Shown: in pieces, positions 1 through 8,243 of the stretch | Layout: each line of letters opens with the position of its first letter | Numbering within the stretch: position 1 is the stretch's first letter | Source: an uncultured Pelagibacteraceae bacterium | GTDB taxonomy: Bacteria > Pseudomonadota > Alphaproteobacteria > Pelagibacterales > Pelagibacteraceae | Assembly (NCBI GenBank): GCA_902567235.1 | Contig: CACFLX010000004.1 | Location: 1-64,000, forward strand | Direction of reading: 5' to 3' | Length of the DNA: 64,000 bases | Program-made: the position numbers and the translations under genes | Notes under the pieces: generated by a model | The model's database searches: none | Told to the model about the DNA's origin: nothing | Seen by the model: the letters and a program-made list of their open reading frames with translations, nothing else

Positions 1-1
1 T

Positions 2-778
2 CATACATCATTTTTACACGGTCAAAGTTCAGGAATACAATTTTCGGAAGGTTTTGCAGAACTTGGAGAAATAGAATTTTTCGAAAGAGGAATGCAATAT
101 CTTGGAGCAAATACAAGAAGAGTTGATGATAATATTTGGGTTAGAGTAAATGAGTTAATACTTCCTAACTTCACACAGGCCGGTTCAGCTTTTGCTGCAG
201 ACGGTACCAAAACTCGATATTTTGGTAGAAGTTCTTTTACTAGATGGGTAGTACCTGTAGACGATGAGCATTGTGTAGCTATAGCTTGGGGCAATTTTGG
301 AGATAGAGCAGATCCAATTGAATACAACAACAAAGAAGGCTGTGAAAGAATTGAAGCAGGTGAAATTATAGATCGAACATGGGAAGAAAAACAAAAGAGC
401 CCAGGAGATGCTGAAGCGGTTGAAGGAATGGGATTTATAAGTCAACATAAAGGTGAGCATTTAATGCCAACCGATCATGGAATAATGTCGTATAGAAGAC
501 ATATCAGAAAATCAATAAAAGCTTTGCAAGAAGGAACGGAGCCCAAACAATTTAAAAATAATGGAGACGCAATCAAAACATATGGTCAAGATACAGTTTT
601 AAGAGTTCCAAAAAGAAATGTAGATGATCGAAAATTTATAAAATCAGTTGGTGCTGCAGTATTGAAATTACAATTTGACTCAGAAAAAATGCCAAATAAA
701 GACCGTGACTCTTTTATAATAAAAGAATTATCTAATATGGAAAAGCAAAAAAATTTAAAGAATACGCAAAGCCTTTAA
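2..778 (+). CDS. Rieske-type aromatic ring-hydroxylating oxygenase, C-terminal part (cut by window start)
   Basis: The reading frame is open from the first bases of the window, so the N-terminal half with the Rieske [2Fe-2S] cysteine/histidine motif lies outside. The 258 visible residues match the C-terminal catalytic region of phenoxybenzoate/vanillate-type Rieske oxygenases. Near the end, residues DHGIMSYRRHIRKSIKALQ followed by YGQDTVLRVP are the usual tail of that family. These enzymes insert oxygen into, or demethylate, small aromatic or amine substrates with electrons from a separate reductase; no reductase gene is visible here. The tail after DDRKFIKS looks natural, so the stop is probably genuine rather than a frameshift. 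It overlaps the broken oxygenase gene that follows. Family assignment is fairly sure; substrate is unknown. Confidence 0.8.
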   Translation, partial: HTSFLHGQSSGIQFSEGFAELGEIEFFERGMQYLGANTRRVDDNIWVRVNELILPNFTQAGSAFAADGTKTRYFGRSSFTRWVVPVDDEHCVAIAWGNFGDRADPIEYNNKEGCERIEAGEIIDRTWEEKQKSPGDAEAVEGMGFISQHKGEHLMPTDHGIMSYRRHIRKSIKALQEGTEPKQFKNNGDAIKTYGQDTVLRVPKRNVDDRKFIKSVGAAVLKLQFDSEKMPNKDRDSFIIKELSNMEKQKNLKNTQSL

Positions 779-1392
779 TTTCAAAATTTAAAGATTTAGA
801 CTTAAATAAAATAAAGTATGCGGCGACTTTAGATTTTGGAAAAATTAATACAAATTGGAAGTTCCTTATTGAAAATTTTATTGAACCCTATCACGTTCAA
901 TTTGTTCACAAAACAACAACTAACCAACCACTGAAAGATCATTATACAATTGTGGATGGGATTTGTTATGGAAGTGGAGTTAACGTTGATAAAGAAGATA
1001 ATAAAAATAGTAATGCTTTATCCGTATCTTCTAAGTATCTTTCATTGTTTCCAAACTTTATAATTGGAACTTATTATCCTAATCAAATAGGTGTATATTT
1101 AAATATTCCTATTGGGCCAGGTATTACAAGCCAAAAAAGAATAATATATTCAACTGAGGGAAAATCTATGTCTAAAGAAGAGATTGATATTACAAAGAAG
1201 ATATGGTGGAGTGTACATAAGGAAGATCATGAAATGTGCGAAAGATTACAAGAAGGAAGATCATCACCAGCTTCGAATGATGGTGGGCTACTATCTCCAC
1301 ACTGGGAAAAAGGAGTTCAAAAATTTCAAAAATTAATAATTCAAGCAACTATGAAATCAAAAAAAATAATGAAAGGTAAAAAAAATGTCTAA
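736..1392 (+). pseudogene. Rieske oxygenase remnant: catalytic domain without Rieske domain
   Basis: From just after an in-frame stop at 733-735 this frame encodes about 218 residues that match the catalytic (SRPBCC) domain of a ring-hydroxylating oxygenase. The N-W-K-x4-E-N motif is followed by the iron ligands in E-P-Y-H-V-Q-F-V-H (His codons at 892 and 907). The Rieske domain that should precede it is absent in all three plus frames, and no ATG, GTG or TTG lies upstream of the iron-binding motif. The first ATG (952) falls after the ligands, so a protein begun there could not bind iron. The simplest reading is a deletion that removed the N-terminal half of a tandem second oxygenase and placed the rest against the end of the first. 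A translationally coupled truncated product is possible but unlikely to be active. Confidence 0.7.
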
Positions 1393-1801
1393 AAATGTAA
1401 ATGAAGGATATAGGTTGGCTCATACAATGATAAGAGTAAAAGATTTAGAAACTTCTTTTAACTTTTATTGCAAAACTTTGGGAATGAAAGTTTTAAGAAA
1501 AACTGATTATCCTGATGGAAAATTTACTAATGCATTCATTGGTTATGGACTTGAAAATGAATCCCCATGTCTAGAATTAACTCATAATTGGGATCAAAAA
1601 GAAGATTACGACAAAGGAAATGGATGGGGTCATATTTGCATAGAAACTCCTGATGTATATAAAGCTTGTGAAGATCTTACAAAGCTTGGGGTTAACATTA
1701 CTCGTAAGCCAGGTCCAATGAAACATGGAACAAGAGTAATTGCTTTTTGTGAAGATCCAGATGGTTACAAAGTTGAATTAAACGAACCAATTAAAATATA
1801 A
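1385..1801 (+). CDS. gloA: Glyoxalase I-like protein (lactoylglutathione lyase family)
   Basis: A 138-residue protein of the vicinal-oxygen-chelate fold. Metal-binding positions expected for glyoxalase I are visible: His13 (LAHTMIRVKD), Glu64 (CLELTHNW), His83 (GHICIE) and Glu131 (YKVELNE). The length and the FYCKTLGMK stretch fit bacterial GloA, which isomerises the methylglyoxal-glutathione hemithioacetal to S-lactoylglutathione in the cytoplasm. The start at 1385 overlaps the last 8 bases of the oxygenase remnant, so translation is probably coupled. Sitting inside a catabolic set, it may act on a pathway-specific aldehyde or thioester instead of methylglyoxal. The family is certain and the exact substrate is inferred. 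Confidence 0.85.
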   Translation: MSKNVNEGYRLAHTMIRVKDLETSFNFYCKTLGMKVLRKTDYPDGKFTNAFIGYGLENESPCLELTHNWDQKEDYDKGNGWGHICIETPDVYKACEDLTKLGVNITRKPGPMKHGTRVIAFCEDPDGYKVELNEPIKI

Positions 1802-1818
1802 AATCGAAAGGAATATTA

Positions 1819-2214
1819 ATGTCTAAAGAACCACAACTCTACAAATTTAAAGATATTGAAAATAGACTTCATACATTGGAACCAGGAAAGTCTTACATTA
1901 AACCATTTGTTACAAGCAAAGTAAGTAACACTATGTGTGGAGGATTAAATTTTTTAAACAAAGTGTCTGTTCCTTGGGATTTAACTTGTGATGAAATTAT
2001 TTACTGCATGGAAGGAACGTTTAGGCTAACTTGTGATGGTAAATCTTACATTTGTAACCCTGGAGATGTACTTTATATTCCAAAGGATAATCATATAGCC
2101 TACGAATGTGATGAAAAATGTATAATATTTTATGCTGCTTATCCTCATGATTGGAAGCAAAAAGCTGGTATAACATTTGTTCCTGGAATTGACCCAGAAG
2201 ATATGCCAAAATAA
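1819..2214 (+). CDS. Small cupin-domain protein (EutQ-like)
   Basis: A 131-residue single cupin. The second cupin motif is recognisable around residues 79-95: P-G-D at 81-83, then Y-I-P and His92. The first motif is degenerate, with DEIIYCMEG and no clear H-x-H pair, as in EutQ-like cupins, so metal binding is uncertain. A ribosome binding site (AAGGAAT) precedes the ATG. It lies between the glyoxalase and a glutamine-synthetase-like ligase with only 8-17 bases on each side, so it is almost certainly part of that operon. The role could be small-molecule binding, isomerisation or sensing. Nothing in the sequence identifies the ligand. Confidence 0.75.
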   Translation: MSKEPQLYKFKDIENRLHTLEPGKSYIKPFVTSKVSNTMCGGLNFLNKVSVPWDLTCDEIIYCMEGTFRLTCDGKSYICNPGDVLYIPKDNHIAYECDEKCIIFYAAYPHDWKQKAGITFVPGIDPEDMPK

Positions 2215-2222
2215 TTTACCTA

Positions 2223-3644
2223 ATGAAAAATAAAATATATTACGAAAATTTTAAAGACGCTATTGAGAGAAACAGGAAAAAAATTCCTGCAGTTCACAAA
2301 AAGCTTAAAGCTGCTGGTGTACAATATGTAATGTCAAGCTGGATAGATTTGCATGGTATTCCAAAAACTAAACCTGTGCCGATGAGTGATTTTGAGCAAC
2401 TATGTTTAGGTAAAGGACCTCAGTTTGCAGTACACTCAATATCTTTTGTACCTGAATTAACTCCCGCTGACTCTGATCAAATAATGTTGCCAGACTTAGA
2501 TAGCGTTTATATTTGTCCTTGGGACAAAACAATGGCTATAATTTTTGCGGATCTTTATTGGGAAGATAAACCTTATAATGTTTGTCCAAGACAAGCTCTG
2601 AAGCGCGCAATGCAAAAAGCACAAGACGCAGGCTACAAAGGAATGTGTGGTATTGAACCTGAATTTATTGCAATGAAATATGGAGAAGATGGAAAACCAG
2701 TTAAAGCTATTGATAGTGATCCAATAAATGGAATAAGACCAAGACGACAGGCATTTGGTTATGATGTTGAATATTCATTAGACTCTATGCATTTTTTAAA
2801 AGAATTAATTGATATTCTTGAAGAACTAGGATGGAATTTACATGATGTAGTTGCTGAAGGAGCTTATTCACAATTTGAGTTAGATTTTCATTATACAAAT
2901 TTATTAGAAATGGCAGATAGATTAGTTTTCTTAAGAATTCTTTTAAAAGAAATTGCTAAAAAAAATAATATGTTCATTACTTTTATGCCGAAACCTACAA
3001 TAGGAGACTGGAGATCGGGAGCACATATTAATTTTTCAATGGAAGATATTAATAAACCTGGAAAAAATATTTTTACTGACGGAAAAGGTTGGTCAAAACA
3101 ATCAAAACATGCAGTTGGTGGACTTATGAAAAACTCCGAAGCACTAACAGCAATTACATGTTCAACAGTTAATTCATACAATGGTTTGGTTCCTAGAGTT
3201 GGAGGTTTTGAAGGAGGAACGGTAACTTGGGCACCAACTAATATTACATATGGTCACAATAATAGATCTGCACAGTTTCGTTTACCACAAAACAGATATT
3301 GTATCGAAAATAGAGCAGCAGATATGACAATGAATGTTTATTTGGCTTTAGCTATGACAATTTCTTCAGCAATGGATGGTATTAAAAATAAAATTGATCC
3401 TGGTAAACCAACTGATCAAGATTTATATCAAATGACTGATGCAGAGTTTAAAAAATTAGGAATTAAAAGACTTCCTAAAAATTTAATGCAAGCCATAGAA
3501 GCTTTGAGAGTAAATAAATTGTCTGACGAGGTTATGGGACCTGTAATGAAAAAATCTTTTTTATCTTATAAAAATGATGAATGGGAGCGTTATCACCAAG
3601 CGGTTACTGATTGGGAAGTAAAAGAATATCTAAGACTTTACTAA
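2223..3644 (+). CDS. Glutamine-synthetase-like ligase (GlnT / gamma-glutamylmethylamide synthetase family)
   Basis: A 473-residue member of the glutamine synthetase superfamily. Visible landmarks are the N-terminal SWIDLHGIPKTK, the metal-binding EPEF (145-148), EGAYSQFELDFHY, the ATP-site GAHINFSM and the C-terminal NNRSAQFRLP. The overall layout resembles GlnT and gamma-glutamylmethylamide synthetase more than housekeeping GlnA; in particular there is no obvious adenylylation-loop tyrosine context. Relatives condense glutamate with ammonia, methylamine, isopropylamine, putrescine or aniline. In aniline degradation a GS-like protein of this kind works with a Rieske oxygenase. Here it also follows Rieske oxygenase genes, which suggests gamma-glutamylation of an amine substrate. 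The substrate itself is inference. Confidence 0.8.
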   Translation: MKNKIYYENFKDAIERNRKKIPAVHKKLKAAGVQYVMSSWIDLHGIPKTKPVPMSDFEQLCLGKGPQFAVHSISFVPELTPADSDQIMLPDLDSVYICPWDKTMAIIFADLYWEDKPYNVCPRQALKRAMQKAQDAGYKGMCGIEPEFIAMKYGEDGKPVKAIDSDPINGIRPRRQAFGYDVEYSLDSMHFLKELIDILEELGWNLHDVVAEGAYSQFELDFHYTNLLEMADRLVFLRILLKEIAKKNNMFITFMPKPTIGDWRSGAHINFSMEDINKPGKNIFTDGKGWSKQSKHAVGGLMKNSEALTAITCSTVNSYNGLVPRVGGFEGGTVTWAPTNITYGHNNRSAQFRLPQNRYCIENRAADMTMNVYLALAMTISSAMDGIKNKIDPGKPTDQDLYQMTDAEFKKLGIKRLPKNLMQAIEALRVNKLSDEVMGPVMKKSFLSYKNDEWERYHQAVTDWEVKEYLRLY

Positions 3645-3647
3645 TTA

Positions 3648-4658
3648 ATGAAAAAATATGAAAAGTTTAATTTAGGAAATATTAAGCTTTTATCTGGAAA
3701 AATTTTAAAATCAGCACAGTTAGTTTACAAAACATATGGCAAGTTAAATAAAAGTCGTTCAAATGTAATAATTCTTCCTACATTTTATACCGGTAGCCAT
3801 ATTAGAAATGAAGGCTTTATAGGTAAAAATAGAGCAATTAATCCAAATAAATATTTTATTGTATCAATTAATATGTTTGGAAATGGTCTATCTTCTTCAC
3901 CGACTAAAGCTATTAAATCTCAATCTGGTTCAAAATTTCCAACAATAACGTTGTGGGATAATATTTATTGTCAGCACAAACTTATTACTGAAAAACTGAA
4001 AATTAAAAAAATTGCTTTAGTTACTGGTTGGTCTATGGCTGGTTGCCAATCTTATCAATGGGCAGCTCAGTATCCTGGTATGGTTAAAGCAATTCTTCCT
4101 TTTTGTGCATCATCAAAAACTTCAATACACAATCATGTTTTCTTAGAAGGTGTTAAAGCAGCGCTTACTGCTGATAAAAAATTTAATAAAGGAAATTATA
4201 AAAAACAACCTGTCGAGGGATTAAAAGCATTTGGAAGAGTTTATGCAGGGTGGGCTTTCTCCCAGGATTTTTATCGAGAAAAACTTTACAAAAAATTTGG
4301 TTTTAAAAATGCTGAAGAATTACTTAAAGACTGGGCAAATGATCATGCTAAAAACTGGGATGCTAATAATCTTTTGTCTAAACTTAAAACCTGGCAGTTA
4401 AATGATATTAGCAAAGGTCCTATTTATAAAAATAATTATATAAAAGCTCTTAAATCAATAAGAGCAAAAACAATTCTTATGCCATGTAACCAGGATTTAT
4501 ACTTTAGAACTGAGGATAATAAATTTGAAAAAAAATTTATATCTCGTTCATCTTTAAGACCTGTAGACTCACCATATGGTCATTGCGCTGCTAACCCTGG
4601 AAATGACAAAAATTTTGAAAGACAACTAGATAAAAACATTAAAGAATTACTAAATTAA
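3648..4658 (+). CDS. MetX-like alpha/beta hydrolase (homoserine O-acetyltransferase family)
   Basis: A 336-residue alpha/beta-hydrolase of the MetX family. The nucleophile elbow is G-W-S-M-A-G with Ser129. The acid is probably the Asp in CNQDLYF near residue 283, and the base is the His in YGHCAANPG near 313. MetX enzymes acetylate homoserine for methionine synthesis, but many relatives in catabolic clusters are acyltransferases or hydrolases of other substrates. This copy starts 3 bases after the GS-like gene, so it is co-transcribed and translationally close. That context favours hydrolysis or acyl transfer in the local pathway rather than methionine synthesis. It is the last gene of the first set and is followed by a 133-base leader. 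Confidence 0.7.
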   Translation: MKKYEKFNLGNIKLLSGKILKSAQLVYKTYGKLNKSRSNVIILPTFYTGSHIRNEGFIGKNRAINPNKYFIVSINMFGNGLSSSPTKAIKSQSGSKFPTITLWDNIYCQHKLITEKLKIKKIALVTGWSMAGCQSYQWAAQYPGMVKAILPFCASSKTSIHNHVFLEGVKAALTADKKFNKGNYKKQPVEGLKAFGRVYAGWAFSQDFYREKLYKKFGFKNAEELLKDWANDHAKNWDANNLLSKLKTWQLNDISKGPIYKNNYIKALKSIRAKTILMPCNQDLYFRTEDNKFEKKFISRSSLRPVDSPYGHCAANPGNDKNFERQLDKNIKELLN

Positions 4659-4672
4659 TATCTTAAAAAACA

Positions 4673-4791
4673 TTGAAAATTTAATAGAAGAAGATAGTAT
4701 CATTTCATAAAGCGATACATAACTCGTCGTAATTTCTAAAGTACGAAAGTGGGATCGGTCGTCTTTAAATTAATTTTTAAAGGAGGCTTTA
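4673..4791 (+). promoter_or_regulatory. Promoter and possibly structured 5' leader of the flavin monooxygenase operon
   Basis: This is one of the few long gaps in the cluster. A candidate promoter is TTGAAA (4673-4678), a 16-base spacer, and TAGTAT (4695-4700). Inside the likely transcript are short perfect inverted repeats: TCGTA (4727-4731) with TACGA (4742-4746), and AAAGC (4708-4712) with GCTTT (4786-4790). GTATC/GATAC (4697-4701/4714-4718) overlaps the -10. The AAAGC/GCTTT pair would bring the start region into a helix next to an unusually strong ribosome binding site, AAAGGAGG (4779-4786). That arrangement would suit a translational switch. I do not recognise it as any riboswitch class I know. 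The promoter and folding are by eye only. Confidence 0.4.
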
Positions 4792-5961
4792 ATGAAATTT
4801 GGTTACTTCTGCAACACTACTAACTGGACACACAAACCTTACGATAAAATTTTAGACGAAACTAAAGAAATTACAGAATATTGTGATAAGAATAATTGGA
4901 ACTCAATATGGTTTACTGAACATCATTTTAATCATGAGGGAATGGAGTCTTGTACAAATCCTCTAATGCTTGGAACTGATGCAGCTGCAAGAACAAAAAA
5001 AATTAGAATAGGACAAGCAGCAAACGTTATTACTTTTCATAATCCAATTAGACTTGCTGAAGATATAGCTACACTGGACCAACTTTCTAAAGGAAGAGTT
5101 GAAGTTGGTGTTGCTAGAGGAATTTATGGAAGAGAAGCAATCAATTTAAATATTGAAGCTGATATGAAAGACCAAGCAAAAAATTTTAGACTTTTTGCTG
5201 AAACGTTAGAAGTTTTAAAAAAAGCATGGTCAGAAAAGTTTTTTAGTCATAAGGGTGAATTTTATACATATCCTCATCCTGATCACGTGTGGCAACACGA
5301 TATGAGCCCTCCAAGTGAAGAATTTATGAACATGGATGATAATACTATAAAAAAAATTAGTGTTGTTCCTAAACCTTATCAAAAACCACATCCTCCAATT
5401 CACCAAGTTGTGGATGGTGTTAGATCTATAGAGTGGGCAGCACAAAATGGAATAAATGTTATTATGTGGATACCTACAGTTAAAGCTCTAAAAATAAAAT
5501 TTGAAGCTTATAAAAATGCAAGATCTGAAGCAGAAAAAAGAAATGTTCCTATGGGCGAAGGTGTATCTCTAGTAAGAGATATGTTTGTTGCGGATACAAT
5601 GGAAGAGGCTAGAGAAAAAGCAGGCGAACATATGGTAAATTATATGAGATGGGTATGTCATTGGAGAGGGCTTGGTAACCATATGGATCCAGATGAAGAA
5701 TTGCCTGTAACCGAAGGAAAACTAGATTTGCTAAACTATGACTTTCTTCATAAACGAAACATGTTATTTGGAACGCCTGAGTATGTAATAGACAAAATTC
5801 ATGAACTTAAATCAGAATTAAATTTGCAAAATTTACAAGTATGGTCCAATTTTCCTGGGGTAAAACATGAAGATTGCATGAAAAGTATTAAGTTGTTTAC
5901 TGAAAAAGTAATGCCTAACTTCAAAGATGATTTAAATACTGAAGTAAAAAAAGTTTCGTGA
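4792..5961 (+). CDS. Luciferase-like (LLM class) flavin-dependent monooxygenase
   Basis: A 389-residue protein of the bacterial luciferase-like fold. Typical signatures are WFTEHHF (40-46), the following strand IRIGQAANVITFHNP, and LSKGRVEVGVARG, which lies by the FMN phosphate. The C-terminal half has VVPKPYQKPHPPI and the LFGTPEYVIDKI segment common to the LuxA-like branch. Such enzymes use reduced flavin from a partner reductase for Baeyer-Villiger, N-oxidation or desulfonation reactions. No flavin reductase is visible nearby. It begins a separate transcription unit after a structured-looking leader, with the strongest Shine-Dalgarno I saw in the window. Its stop overlaps the GTG start of the next gene (GTGA), so the two are coupled. 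The reaction cannot be read from sequence. Confidence 0.85.
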   Translation: MKFGYFCNTTNWTHKPYDKILDETKEITEYCDKNNWNSIWFTEHHFNHEGMESCTNPLMLGTDAAARTKKIRIGQAANVITFHNPIRLAEDIATLDQLSKGRVEVGVARGIYGREAINLNIEADMKDQAKNFRLFAETLEVLKKAWSEKFFSHKGEFYTYPHPDHVWQHDMSPPSEEFMNMDDNTIKKISVVPKPYQKPHPPIHQVVDGVRSIEWAAQNGINVIMWIPTVKALKIKFEAYKNARSEAEKRNVPMGEGVSLVRDMFVADTMEEAREKAGEHMVNYMRWVCHWRGLGNHMDPDEELPVTEGKLDLLNYDFLHKRNMLFGTPEYVIDKIHELKSELNLQNLQVWSNFPGVKHEDCMKSIKLFTEKVMPNFKDDLNTEVKKVS

Positions 5962-7655
5962 TCAAAGGAAAGAGCCTAACCGGCGGCCAAGCTGCAATTA
6001 AATCCTTAAAAAAAGAAAAAGTTAAACATGTTTTTGGTTTAATTGGCTCCGCTACTATGGAAATGTTTGATGCTCTTTATCATGAAAAAAGTATAAAATT
6101 TATAGGTGTTCGTGATGAAAGAACCGGAACACATATGGCAGATGGATATGCGAGAGCTTCTAATCAACCAGGTATAATACTTGCTGGACAAAATGGTCCT
6201 GGAGCTACAAATTTAGTGACAGGACTTGCACAAGCTAAAGCAGCCTTTTCTCCTGTTGTTTCTATTGCTGGGTCATATTCTACAAAAGATAAAATGGAAG
6301 ATGCTTTTCAAGGTCTTGATCAACAATCTTTGTTTAAACCAGTAACCAAAAAAACCTGGACAGTAAAAAGTACTAAAAAAATTCCAAAAACTTTTAGTGA
6401 TGCTTTTAACTTGGCAATGTCACCAAGAAGAGGTCCTGCGTGTATTAATTTACCAAGAAATATTTTGGCAGAAAAAGGAAATTTTAAAATCAACGAGAAA
6501 AATCAATCTTTTGATCAACAAAATTCAACTAAAGCAAAATCTAATTATATAAAAAAAGCTGTAAAGATTATTAGTAATTCAAAAAAAACTATTATTATTG
6601 CTGGTGGTGGAATTAAATATACATCAAGATATAAAAATGTAGTTAAATTGGCAGAATTGTTAAACGTCCCAATAGTAACTGCAGCTGGTCATGGAGATGC
6701 TATACCATTTAATCATAAACTAAATGCTGGACAAATGGGTCCAAGAGGTAATCCAGTTGCATCCAAACTAGTTAAAGAAGCGAGCGTTATAATTGCACTT
6801 GGAACAAGACTGGGATTTAATTCAACTTTTTATTCTTACGAAAATATAAATAAAAGAGCAAAAATCATACAAGTTGAATTAGAAAAAAAAATGATAGGAA
6901 GATACTTTCCTGTAGCAGTAGGAATTTATGGAGACGCCACCACAATAGCCGATCAATTATATAAAGAAATCAAGAAGCAAAATATTACTCTTGATATAAA
7001 AAAATGGACTAATAACTATTTTAATGAAAGAAAAAATTTTTTGCTCAACAGAGATAAATTTAAACAGAAAAATTTTCCTATTCAGCCCAATAGCTTGTTT
7101 AAACAATTAAGACAAGTGCTTCCTAAAAACTCTGCAATAACCTTGGATGCAGGTACGCTTTGTTTACAAGCGACAGATGCTCTTGAATATTATGATCCAC
7201 CCTCTTTATTTACTCCATTAGACTTTGGTTTAGTTGGTTTTTCTTTTGCGTGTGGTTTAGGTGTAAAGATTGCAAAACCTAATAAAAAAGTAATTAGCCT
7301 TATGGGAGATGGAGGTTTTGGAATGACAATTTCAGAATTAAGCACAGCTGTTGAATATAAGATTAATACAATAACTATAGTAATGAACAATAAAAGTTGG
7401 GGGGCTGAAAAGGCTTATCAAAAAGATTTTTATGGAAAAAGATACTTGGGAGCTGATATTAACAGTCCACCTTTTGATAAAGTTGCAGAGCTATATGGAG
7501 CTAAAGGCTTTAAGGTTAAAAAGGTTTCAGAAATAAACCAAGCAGTTAGGGAAGCTTTAAAAATAAACAAACCTGTGGTCATTGATGTTGATGTAGACCC
7601 AAAAGCACTATACAGTTTTAGAAGAGATAGTTTTAAACATAGATCAAAAAAATGA
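5958..7655 (+). CDS. Thiamine-diphosphate enzyme, Xsc / acetolactate-synthase-like
   Basis: A 565-residue three-domain ThDP enzyme. The N-terminal domain has FGLIGSATMEM and the catalytic Glu54 in VRDERTGTHMADGYAR, then GQNGPGATNL. The C-terminal domain carries the ThDP/Mg motif GDGGFG (from about 450) through NNKSWGAEKAYQKDFYG (from about 477). The GSA(T/F)M stretch and the WGAEKxxQxDFY segment are reminiscent of sulfoacetaldehyde acetyltransferase (Xsc), more than of IlvB/IlvI, which is present separately in this window. The GTG start overlaps the monooxygenase stop. Possible roles are cleavage of a 2-oxo or aldehyde intermediate, for example sulfoacetaldehyde, or carboligation. The superfamily is certain; Xsc is a hypothesis from motif memory. 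Confidence 0.8.
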   Translation: MIKGKSLTGGQAAIKSLKKEKVKHVFGLIGSATMEMFDALYHEKSIKFIGVRDERTGTHMADGYARASNQPGIILAGQNGPGATNLVTGLAQAKAAFSPVVSIAGSYSTKDKMEDAFQGLDQQSLFKPVTKKTWTVKSTKKIPKTFSDAFNLAMSPRRGPACINLPRNILAEKGNFKINEKNQSFDQQNSTKAKSNYIKKAVKIISNSKKTIIIAGGGIKYTSRYKNVVKLAELLNVPIVTAAGHGDAIPFNHKLNAGQMGPRGNPVASKLVKEASVIIALGTRLGFNSTFYSYENINKRAKIIQVELEKKMIGRYFPVAVGIYGDATTIADQLYKEIKKQNITLDIKKWTNNYFNERKNFLLNRDKFKQKNFPIQPNSLFKQLRQVLPKNSAITLDAGTLCLQATDALEYYDPPSLFTPLDFGLVGFSFACGLGVKIAKPNKKVISLMGDGGFGMTISELSTAVEYKINTITIVMNNKSWGAEKAYQKDFYGKRYLGADINSPPFDKVAELYGAKGFKVKKVSEINQAVREALKINKPVVIDVDVDPKALYSFRRDSFKHRSKK

Positions 7656-8239
7656 AATTAGAATTAAGAAAGTTTACAAAATTTGTTGATAAGACATTTA
7701 TTGAAGGTGGAAAAGAAGCAAAAGAACCTGTCCTGCTAGTTTCTGTTGCAGCAGTTTTTAAAAATCCCTGGGATGGTCAAGGATTTGTTGAAGATCTTAA
7801 ACCTATAATTTTAGATTTAGCTCCAAAACTTGGTGATATTTTAGTTCCAGAATTAATAAAAGAAATCGGTTCACCAGATAAAATTCTAGCTTATGGTAAA
7901 GCAGGAATTGTCGGTTTAAATGGAGAGATCGAGCATGCGTCTGCTTTTATTCATACTTTAAGATTTGGAAATAAGTTTAGAGATGCAGTTGGTGGAACAT
8001 CTTATTTAAGTTTTACAAACACAAGAGGACCTGCTGGATCAAAAATTTCTATACCAATGATGCATAAAACAGATTCTGGTTTAAGACCATATTATCTAAC
8101 ACATGAATTTACTATTCATGACGCTCCGTTCGATAATGAAATAATAATTGCTATTGGTGGAGCTTCTAGTGGAAGAGCGCATGCAAGAACAGGTGATAGA
8201 TATCAAGATATGAAAGAAATGGGTATTGAACCTAAATAG
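7652..8239 (+). CDS. PF06684 (DUF1185, 'amino acid synthesis') family protein
   Basis: A 195-residue protein that I recognise as the PF06684 family. Its structures show a chorismate-mutase/YjgF-like variant fold and its function is unproven. Supporting features are the opening MKLELRKFTKFVDKTFIEGG, the central GKAGIVGLNGEIEHASAFIH, and the end EIIIAIGGASSGRAHARTGDR, a glycine/arginine-rich loop that may form the active site. The ATG overlaps the stop of the ThDP enzyme by four bases. Family members are often found beside amidases, aldehyde dehydrogenases and ABC transporters in alphaproteobacteria, which agrees with the neighbours here. A role in hydrolysis or isomerisation of a nitrogenous intermediate is a guess. 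Confidence 0.75.
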   Translation: MKLELRKFTKFVDKTFIEGGKEAKEPVLLVSVAAVFKNPWDGQGFVEDLKPIILDLAPKLGDILVPELIKEIGSPDKILAYGKAGIVGLNGEIEHASAFIHTLRFGNKFRDAVGGTSYLSFTNTRGPAGSKISIPMMHKTDSGLRPYYLTHEFTIHDAPFDNEIIIAIGGASSGRAHARTGDRYQDMKEMGIEPK

Positions 8240-8243
8240 ATAA

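Noticed and set aside
663..780. Single-base sequencing frameshift joining the two Rieske oxygenase frames
   Set aside because: A frame change would only fuse the tail of one oxygenase to the catalytic domain of another. The missing Rieske domain shows a deletion rather than a homopolymer error.
3648..4658. MetX as the cell's methionine-biosynthesis homoserine acetyltransferase
   Set aside because: The family match is real but the operon context is catabolic and no other methionine gene is near, so I kept only a family-level name.
4659..4791. Known riboswitch (SAM-V, glutamine, glycine, guanidine or tetrahydrofolate class)
   Set aside because: None of the conserved core sequences I remember for these classes is present, so no class was assigned.
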